NCBI GenBank assembly: GCA_024760905.1
Contig: CM045729.1
Span: forward strand, 83,753,550 to 83,817,549
DNA: 64,000 bases
Origin: Plotosus lineatus
Taxonomy: Eukaryota > Chordata > Actinopteri > Siluriformes > Plotosidae
Direction: 5' to 3'
Positions 56,309 through 64,000 of this stretch are shown one piece after another. The translations under genes were made by a program, and so were the position numbers. Within the stretch, counting starts at the first letter, position 1. Every line of letters begins with the position of its first letter. The notes beneath the pieces were generated by a model. It did no database searches and was not told the DNA's origin. It was given only the letters and a program-made list of their open reading frames with translations.

Positions 56309-56584
56309 GTACAGTGAAGCCCCAGAATCCAAATGCTCTATAGTTTGAACAAATCGAAATCTGAACAAAAAACCTGTGAGTTCTTCCATCCGGGAAGAAC
56401 AAATGTGCGGAAACGAGCCTGAAAGGGAGGAAAAGTGCAGAAGTCTGGAAGTTGTTGATGTTCTGGGGAAGTACAGAAGTTGTTGATACAGCACTATGTA
56501 CGTATCACAAGCACTAAAGCTAAAGCTCGCGCTAAAGCGCGACAGATATCTAATCACTAACGCCATATACCACCTCCAGGGTGT

Positions 56585-56619
<35 letters not shown>

Positions 56620-56994
56620 AAGACCGCTGCTTGTCTTTATAGCTCATGATTGAATGGAATCAGGTGTGTTTGTTTCGCATTTCACCCCATGCCATGCCCC
56701 TCTCCAACTTGCATTTCAACTCTTTTGTGAGACCATAAAAATCCACAGTGTAGTTAAAGAGTCTCTCACAAGACAGACCATAAAATAGTGTACCGTATTC
56801 AATATGTTTTTCATTTAATTTGAGCACCTATGATATGAATTGCAGTACTGTTAATTTCTGTTCATAAGAGAATGGAACGGATTAAGAACCATTTACATTA
56901 TTTTTAATGGGAAAGGCGGATTGGGAAGCCGAACAAATCGGAATCCAAACAGCCATCTGGAACAGATTAAGTTTGAGTACCGAGGGTCCCTATA
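56309..56994. mobile_element. Mariner-like MITE, about 0.69 kb
   Basis: Left end ACAGTGAAGCCCCAGAATCC with GAACAAATCGAAATCTGAAC; the right end in reverse reads ATAGGGACCCTCGGTACTCA with GGATTCCGATTTGTTCGG. The ends are imperfect inverted counterparts. A (GT)n lies at 56588-56618. Non-coding. Confidence 0.6.
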
Positions 56995-56995
56995 A

Positions 56996-57014
56996 TATAT
57001 ATATATATATATAT
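56996..57014. repeat. (TA)n tract at Rex3 5' edge
   Basis: Short TA run followed by ACACACC at the junction with the Rex3 copy. Confidence 0.9.
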
Positions 57015-59241
57015 ACACACCTTTATCACTACCTGGTGGTGAGTTGGCTTCGGTGGTGTGGGAGGTTGCCTTCCAGACCTGGCAGGCCCAAGCGTGTAAT
57101 CAGGGTCTGCTGGGAACGTTTGGCGGAGCCCCCTGTCCGAGAGGCCTTTAACTCCCACCTCCGGCAGAGCTACAACCACGTTCCAGAGGAGGCGGGGGAC
57201 ATGGAATCCGAATGGGCCATGTTTCGTGCCTCCATTGCTGAGGCGGCAGCCCATAGCTGTGGCCGTAAGGTCGTCGGTGCTTGTCGTGGCGGTAATCCCC
57301 GAACCCGGTGGTGGACACCTGCAGTGAAGGGGGCCGTCCAGCTGAAGAAGGAGGCCTATCGGGTTTTATTAGCCTGTGGGACTCCTGAGGCAGCAAATGG
57401 GTACCGGCAGGCCAAACGTGCTGCAGCCGAGGCTGTCGCAGATGCAAAATCTCGGGCGTGGGAGGAGTTCGGTGAGAGCCTGGAGAGTGATTATCGGTTG
57501 GCCTCAAAAAGGTTCTGGGCCACCATCCGACGCCTCAGGAGGGGGAAGCAATTCTTCACAAACACTGTTTACGGTGGAGGTGGGGAACTGCTTACCTTGA
57601 CTGGGGATGTTGTTGAGAGGTGGAGGGAATACTTTGACAACCTTCTCAATCCCACCAACACGCCCTCCGTGGAAGAGGAAGACCCTGGGGGTTCGGGTGA
57701 GGGTCCGCCCATCACTGGAGTGGAGGTCACTGAGGTTGTCAAAAAACTCCTCGGTGGTCGAGCTCCGGGGTTGGACGAGATCCGCCCGGAATATCTCAGG
57801 GCTCTGGATGTTGTAGGACTGTCTTGGTTGACACGTCTCTGCAACATCGCGTGGTCATGGGGGCTGTACCTCTGGATTGGCAAACTGGGGTGGTGGTCCC
57901 AATTTTTAAGAAGGGGGACCGGAGGGTGTGTTCCAATTATCGGGAATTACACTCCTCAGCCTACCTGGGACAGTCTATGCAAGGGAACTAGAGAGGAGGC
58001 TCCGACCGATAGTCGAACCTTGGATTCAGGAGGAACAATGTGGTTTTCGTCCTGGCCGCAGCACTCTTGACCAACTCTATATGCTCCACAGGATTCTGGA
58101 GGGGGCATGGGAGTTTGCCCAATCTGTCCACATGTGCTTTGTGGATTTGGAGAAGGCTTTCGACCGTGTCCCTCGAAAGATCTTGTGGGGCGTGCTCCGA
58201 GAGGACGGCGTTCCGGGTCCGTTGCTACGAGCTATTCGGTCGCTGTATCACCGGAGCCAGAGTTTGGTCCGTATTGGTAACAGCAGGTCGGATTCGTTTC
58301 CAGTGGGAGTTGGAGTCTGCCAAGGCTGTCCTTTGTCACCGATTCTGTTCATAATTTTTATGGACAGAATTTCTAGGCGCAGTCGAGGCGATGAGGGGTT
58401 CTGGTTTGGTGGCCATCGGATATCGTCTCTGCTTTTTGCGGATGATGTTGTCCTTTTGGCTTCATCAAGTCTGGCCCTCCAGCTCTCATTGGAGCGATTC
58501 GCAGCTGAGTGCGAAGCAGCCGGGATGAAGATCAGTACCTCCAAGTCCGAGGCCATGGTTCTCAGTCGGACAATGGTGGAATGCACCCTGCAGGTCGGGA
58601 ATGAGGTCCTGCCCCAAGTGGAGGAGTTTAAGTATCTTGGGGTCTTGTTTACGAGTGAGGGAAGGATGGAGCGAGAGATCGACAGACGGATCGCTGCAGC
58701 CTCTACTGTTAAGCGGTGCCTGTACCGGTCCGTCGTGGTGAAAAAGGAGCTGAGCCGCAAGGCGAAGCTCTCAATTTACCAGTCGATCTATGTTCCAACC
58801 CTCACCTATGGTCACGAGCTTTGGGTAATGACCGAAAGAACAAGATCACGGATACAAGCGGCTGAAATGAGCTTCCTTCGCCGGGTGGCGGGTTCTCCTT
58901 AGAGATAGGGTGAGAAGCTCCGCGATCCGGGTAGAGCTCGGAGTAGATCCGCTGCTCCTCCGCATTGAGAGGGGCCAGTTGAGGTGGCTCGGGCATCTGG
59001 TCAGAATGCCCCCCGGACGCCTCCCCGGTGTGGTGTTTCGGGCATGTCCAACCGGGAAGAGACCCCGGGGTCGACCTAGAACACGCTGGAGGGACTATGT
59101 CTCTCGGCTTGTCTGGGACCGCCTCGGTGTCCCCCCGGGAGAGTTGGAGGAAGTAGCTCGGGATAGGGATGTCTGGACCTCTTTGCTAAGGTTGCTGCCC
59201 CCGCGACCCGACCCTGGACTAAGCGGAAGATGATAATGATG
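57015..59241 (+). mobile_element. Rex3-type LINE (RTE clade), copy B
   Basis: Truncated in the endonuclease C-terminus (HYLVVSWLRWCGRL). It has the complete linker (ANGYRQAKRAAAEAVADAKS, FTNTVYGGGGELLTLTGD), then the reverse transcriptase: GRAPGLDEIRPEYL, EEQCGFRPGRSTLDQLY, VDLEKAFDRVPRK and QGCPLSPILF, with SSLLFADDVVLLASSS intact near 58428-58475, and YGHELWVMTER. Frameshifts lie near 57850-57960 and 58895. It ends LLPPRPDPGLSGR and a short GAT tail merging into TA repeats. Very similar to copy A wherever both exist, which suggests recent activity of one subfamily. Confidence 0.95.
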
Positions 59242-59292
59242 ATATATATATATATATATATATACACAATATATATATATATATATATACAC
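59242..59292. repeat. (TA)n microsatellite
   Basis: Two TA runs separated by CACAA, directly after the Rex3 tail. Confidence 0.95.
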
Positions 59293-59574
59293 AGAAAAAT
59301 ACCAATACTCATACAATACTCACATTAAGTTTCTAAAGTACATAATACTGAGCATATGGGGTTTTCTTTGATTGAATTGCAATGGAATCATGTCTTTCTT
59401 AATATTCCAGCAGACCCGAGGACACCCCCCCCCACACACACACAGACAAATTGTAAGCAGTGGGTGCTCATTTGTGCATCTGCATTCATTTGCCCCGCTC
59501 CCTTCATATACTGTATTTTCTTGCATTCAAATTGCACTAGTTCATCTGGATGATGCTCATTTAACTGTTTGCAC

Positions 59575-59577
<3 letters not shown>

Positions 59578-59618
<41 letters not shown>

Positions 59619-59620
59619 AC

Positions 59621-59652
<32 letters not shown>

Positions 59653-59672
59653 CGAGAGAGAGAGAGAGAGTC
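59578..59672. repeat. (GT)n(GA)n compound microsatellite
   Basis: About 19 GT units then GA units with a few AAAGA and CGA interruptions. Confidence 0.97.
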
Positions 59673-59702
59673 TTCAAAGCCGAATTCCAGTGTGGAATTT
59701 AA

Positions 59703-62700
59703 CTTCTTCTTCTTCTTTTACTTTCGGCTGCTCCCTTCAGGGGTCGCCACAGCAAATCATCCGCCTCCATCTCACCCTGTCCTCTGCATCTTCTTTTCTG
59801 ACTCCAACGACCTTCATGTCTTCCTTCACCACCTACCTCCAGCTCTGCCTCCTGCCTTTTCCTCAGCGCCACTGTTTTTAAGCCATACAACATCGCTGGC
59901 CTCACCACCGTCTTGTACACTTTTCCCTTCATTCTTGCTGACACTGTCCTATCGCACATCACACCGGACACTTTTCTCCAACCATTCCAGCCTGCCTGCA
60001 CACGCTTCTTCACCTCTTTTCCACACTCTCCATTGCTCTGGATTGTTGAGCCTAAGTACTTAAAATCCTCCACCTTCGTTATCTCTGCTCCCTGTAACAT
60101 CACCGTTCCTCCTGGGTCCTTCTCATTCACACACATGTATTCTGATTTCCTGAGGCTAACCTTCATTCCTCTCCTTTCCAGGGCATACCTCCACTTCTCT
60201 AGATTTTCCTGCACTTGTTCTCTGCTCTCACTATATATCACAATGTCATCTGCAAACATCATAGTCCATGGAGATTCTTGTCTAACCTCGTCTGTCAGCC
60301 TGTCCATCACCATAGCAAACAAGAAGGGGCTCAGAGCTGACCCTTGATGCAGTCCCACCTCCACCTCGAACTCTTCTGTCACACCGATAGCACACCTCAC
60401 CACTGTCTTACATCTCTCATACATGTCCTGCACCACTCTAACATACTTCTCTGCCACTCCAGACTTCCTCATGCAATACCACAGTTCTTCTCTTGGCACC
60501 CTGTCATATGCTTTTTCCAGATCCACAGAGGCACAATGAAGCTCCCTCTGACCTGCTCTGTACTTCTCTATTAACATCCTCAAAGCAAACATTGCATCTG
60601 TGGTGTTCTTTCTTGGCATGAAACCAAACTGTTGTTCACAAATGCTGACCTCTGCCCTTAGTCTAGCTTCCACTATTCTTTCCCATAACTTCATCGTATG
60701 GCTCATCAACTTGATCCCTCTGTAGTTGCCGCAACTCTGCACGTCTCCCTTGTTCTTAAAAATGGGCACCAGCACACTTCTCCTCCACTCCTCCGGCATC
60801 TGCTCACTCTCTAGGACCTTGTTGAATGTTCTTGTCAGAAAATCTACTGCTACCTCTCCTAGACACTTCCATACCTCCACCGGTATGTCATCAGGACCAA
60901 CTGCCTTTCCATTCTTCATCCTCTTCAATGCCCTTCTCACTTCACCCTTACTGATCTTTGCTACATCCTGCTCCTCAATGGTCACCTCTTCTACTCTTTT
61001 TTCTCTCTCATTCTCCTCATTCATCAGCTCTTCAAAGTACTCTTTCCATCTTCCCAGCACACTTCTGTCATCAGTCAATACGTTTCCCTCTCTGTCCTTT
61101 ATCAATCTAACTTGCTGCACGTCCTTCCCATCTCTATTTCTCTGCTGTGCCAACCTGTATAGATAATTTTCTCCCTCTTTACTGCCCAACCTATCATACA
61201 AGTCATCATACGCCCTCTGTTTGGCCTTAGCCACTGCTACTTTCGCCTTACGCTGTGTCTCCCTGTACTCCTGTTTACTCTCTTCGGTCCTCTCTATTTC
61301 CCACTTTTTCTTAGCTAACCTCTTCCTTTGTACACACTCCTGCACTTCCTCATTCCACCACCAAGTCTCCTTATCTACTTTCCCTCCAGACGACACACCA
61401 AGTACTCTCCTACCTGTGTCCCTGATCACATTTGCTGTGGTTGTCCAGTCATTTGGAAGCACTTACTGTCCACCCAAAGCCTGTTTCAACTCCTCTTTGA
61501 AGACAACACGACACTCTTCCTTTTTCAACGATGAGTTGAAACAGGCTTTGGGTGGAAGCACTTCCTGTCCACCCAAAGCCTGTTTCAACTCCTCTTTGAA
61601 GACAACACGACACTCTTCCTTTTTCAACTTCCACCACTTTGTCTTCTGCTCTGCCTTTGCCTTCTTCACCTTCCTCACCATCAGCATCATCCTGCATACC
61701 ACCATCCTATGCTGTTTGGCAACACTCACCCACTACTACTTTGCAGTCAATGACTTCCTTCAAATTACATCGCCTACACAAGATGTAGTCTACCTGTGTG
61801 CTCCTCCCTCCGCTTTTATAAGTCACCCTATGCTCCTGTTTCTTCTGGAAGAACGTATTCACCACAGCCATTTCCATCCTTTTTGCAAAATCTATCAATA
61901 TCTGTCCTTCTGCGTTCCTGTCCTGGATAACAAACCTGCCCATCACTTCCTCGTCCCCTCTGTTGCCTGCACCAACATGTCCATTGAAGTCTGCACCAAT
62001 GACCACTCTTTCACCTCTGGGGGTACTCTGCATCACTTCATCTAAGTCATTCCAGAATCATTCCTTCTCTTCTAGCTCACATCCTGCCTGTGGCCCATAA
62101 GCACTAACAACATTGAGCATTACACCTTCAATTTCTAACATGAGACTCATCACTCTGTCTGACACTCTTTTCACTTTCAGAACATTCCTGACAAACCCCT
62201 CCTTCAAGATGACTCCTACTCCATTTCTCTTCCCATCCACACCATGATAAAATAGCTTAAACCCTGCTCCTAAGCTTTTAGCTTTGCTACCTTTCCACCT
62301 GGTCGCCTGAACACACAGTATGTCCACCTTCCTCCTCTGCATCATGTCAGCCAGCTCTCTACCTTTTCTTTGCATAGTTCCAACATTCAAAGTCCCTACT
62401 CTCAGTCCTTGGCTCAGGCATTTCCTCTTCTCTCTCTGCCTCCGGACACGCCTCCCACCTCTCCTTCTTCGCCGTCTTCGACCAACAGTGGTCCAATTTC
62501 CATCAGCACCCTGTTGATTGACAGCACTGATGGCGGTCGTTGTTAACCCGGGCCTCGACCGATCCGGTGTGGGGATAATACTTCTGATTTGCATCATAAA
62601 AGTTTGCCATTGGTTTTACGTCGGATGCCCTTCCTGACACAACCCTCTGCATTTCTCCGGGCTTGGGACCGCCATGAGGGGGAGAGACACTGGTTAGTGC

Positions 62701-62721
62701 CCCCCCCCCCCTCAAGGTTGC
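59703..62721 (-). mobile_element. RTE-clade LINE, full span with 19-bp TSD, copy 8
   Basis: Flanked by ATTCCAGTGTGGAATTTAA at 59684-59702 and 62722-62740, an exact 19-base duplication. On the minus strand: a G-rich 5' edge; 5' UTR with AGGGTTGTGTCAGGAAGGGC; basic RRRRRRGGRR stretch; endonuclease (RRKVDILCVQ, VVSAYGPQ, VVIGADFNGHVG, STQVDYILC); linker; then an open frame of 587 codons from 61462 carrying GKAVGPDDIPVEVWK, LVPIFKNKGDVQSCGNYR, QQFGFMPRKNTTDAMFALR, VDLEKAYDRV, GSALSPFLFAMVMDRL and FADDIV at about 60245-60256. Defects: two endonuclease frameshifts, a 61.45-61.64-kb local rearrangement, and a deletion of about 80 codons after KRQEAELEV near 59840. It is the reference copy for the family here but not functional. 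The endonuclease region is the kind often mislabelled craniofacial development protein 2-like in fish gene sets. Confidence 0.96.
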
Positions 62722-62740
62722 ATTCCAGTGTGGAATTTAA

Positions 62741-63536
62741 CATCCATACTAATGCTGCTAGACATCACAGATGACATTTCACTCTCCCTTTCCAGAAATT
62801 ATGTGTATTCACAATCTTATAAATAAACTTACTTACTGTTATTGAAGAGAAAGTTGAAGATAAGTTCCACATGCGGTATACTAGAGTCAGGAAGTAAACA
62901 GGAAGTTAACGTGTAACGGGCACTGAGCATGTGCAATGTGAGCATGTGACCGGGTTCACCAATCAGTGTGCTCGTTACAGATCTTTCCTTTGCAACGAGC
63001 CTGCATCGTTTACTTGCATATCGTCTTAATAACCTTTGTTTTATTCAATGAAACGACATTTTAATATTAAAACAGTATCCAAAATGGAGAGACAACTTCT
63101 TGACCGTTCTTCTGGTGTATGGATGTGGTGTGTCTGGTACCGAACTCGGTGAATAATTGCAAAGAAAACCGGTAGGTTTGCTACTGTTTTTATGTAGTTT
63201 TATGAGGGTACTCTTCAGAAAAATGGAAATAAAAGACATTTTTAGTGAGTTTGAGTTGATTTCACTTCAGCAAGTAATAGTTGAATACTTGTTTTAATGG
63301 TTTATGCAAAAATCCGAATTTCTATAAAAAAAAGACCAATTTTACTTTTTTGGCCATTTTCTCGAAAGAAGTCCGTGTGGCAAGCGCCTACATTTGCTTA
63401 CATTCGGCGGAGCGCTCCACATTTATTGAACATTTACTGAATTAAACAGCTTCAAAAATGAAAAATAAGCTGCAATGAGCTCTCTCAAAAGTGAGTACAA
63501 AACGCGTCCTTTCATCTCTGACTGACTGTAAGCAGT
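62741..63536. other. No gene supported
   Basis: Contains no long coding block, terminal repeats or tandem arrays that could be assigned. Confidence 0.5.
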
Positions 63537-63625
63537 CTCTCTCTCTCTCTCTCTAGCACACAAACACACACACTGTCTCTCTCTATCGCGCTCTCTCTCA
63601 TAAACACACACACACACACACACAA
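63537..63625. repeat. (CT)n and (CA)n simple repeats
   Basis: CT units at 63537-63556 and 63577-63599 and CA units at 63603-63624. Confidence 0.93.
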
Positions 63626-64000
63626 ACCTCTCCCTGGTGTGTTTTGCATAATGCCTGGCCCCGGAGCTGATGGAGAAATTGTATTTAAATATTTAAATGG
63701 ATGGGATGTTGTATTTAAAGTGGAATTACAGTGCCTGTTTGAAAGATCAGAGGTCCTGAGTCAATATTAACTTGCTTCCTCGCAAGATCGGAGGTTTTGT
63801 CCCACGAAGCACTCTGTTTCCATGCTCCTTCTGCTTTAATATCGTGCTGAAATAGTCGCCTCCATCACTGTATTTGTTTTTCAGTATTTTCCGGGTCCAT
63901 GATGGATAATGAAATACTGCAATGATTTCTCAAAAAGAACTCTCAAGCCAACATTCCTATTCAACTCTCCTCTCTCACACATGTGACAAACAGGAAGTAT
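63626..64000. mobile_element. 0.96-kb MITE-like element, copy 3, runs off window
   Basis: CTGGTGTGTTTTGC, GGAATTACAGTGCCTGTTTG, AAAGATCAGAGGTCCTGAG, TCCATGATGGATAATGAAAT and GTGACAAACAGGAAGTAT align collinearly with 27084-27472. The left part of the element is not present upstream and the right part lies beyond the window. Confidence 0.85.

Overview
The window looks like repeat-dense genomic DNA of a ray-finned (teleost) fish. The case rests on the repeats: Rex3 (an RTE-clade retrotransposon widespread in teleosts), a second RTE-clade LINE, Tc1-like, Tigger-like and hAT-like DNA transposons, several tRNA-derived SINE types with fish-style 3' tails, and very long (TA)n, (CA)n and (GAA)n microsatellites. 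One host gene is convincing: a spliced gene for a secreted protein with two C-type lectin domains (41872-43586). There is no sign of bacterial organisation. The species cannot be fixed from the sequence; a catfish-like otophysan is only a guess.

Layout. 1-4.5 kb: a Ty3/gypsy RNase H scrap, SINE copies, an unnamed interspersed repeat and a Tigger-like MITE. 4.5-5.8 kb: RTE LINE copy. 6-12.8 kb: repeat tails, a broken spliced ORF beside an AACGTT cluster, a palindrome set in (TA)n arrays, four SINE/LINE insertions (two with clear target-site duplications) and a dead Tc1-like piece. 13.8-14.7 kb: LTR plus SINE. 14.7-17.2 kb: AT-rich, nothing recognised. 17.2-19.6 kb: Rex3 copy. 20-21.2 kb: RTE copy. 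21.9-30.4 kb: old SINEs, Tc1-like scrap, a 0.96-kb MITE and a CGGAA-rich MITE. 30.7-32.2 kb: a third, unrelated LINE. 33-41.7 kb: SINEs, a spare signal-peptide-like exon, an opposite-strand LTR, a hAT-like element with a coding-phase minisatellite, more MITEs and an RTE copy. 41.9-43.6 kb: lectin gene. 44-48 kb: two hAT-like elements with 8-bp duplications, MITEs and a SINE. 48.9-53.5 kb: two RTE copies. 53.5-55.1 kb: near-complete Tc1-like element with inactivated transposase. 55.2-59.2 kb: Tigger-like scrap, a textbook SINE, a MITE and a second Rex3 copy. 59.7-62.7 kb: an RTE copy reaching the 5' UTR. 62.7-64 kb: unassigned, then a MITE copy running off the end.

The most informative pattern is a LINE-SINE relationship. 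Two SINE subtypes share one tRNA-like head and body but carry different 3' ends. One ends like an L2/CR1-type LINE and has 10-14-bp target duplications. The other carries a segment of the 5' UTR and the 3' end of the same RTE LINE found eight times here, and has an 18-bp duplication like the 18-19-bp duplications of RTE insertions in this window. No mobile element here looks intact enough to be autonomous.
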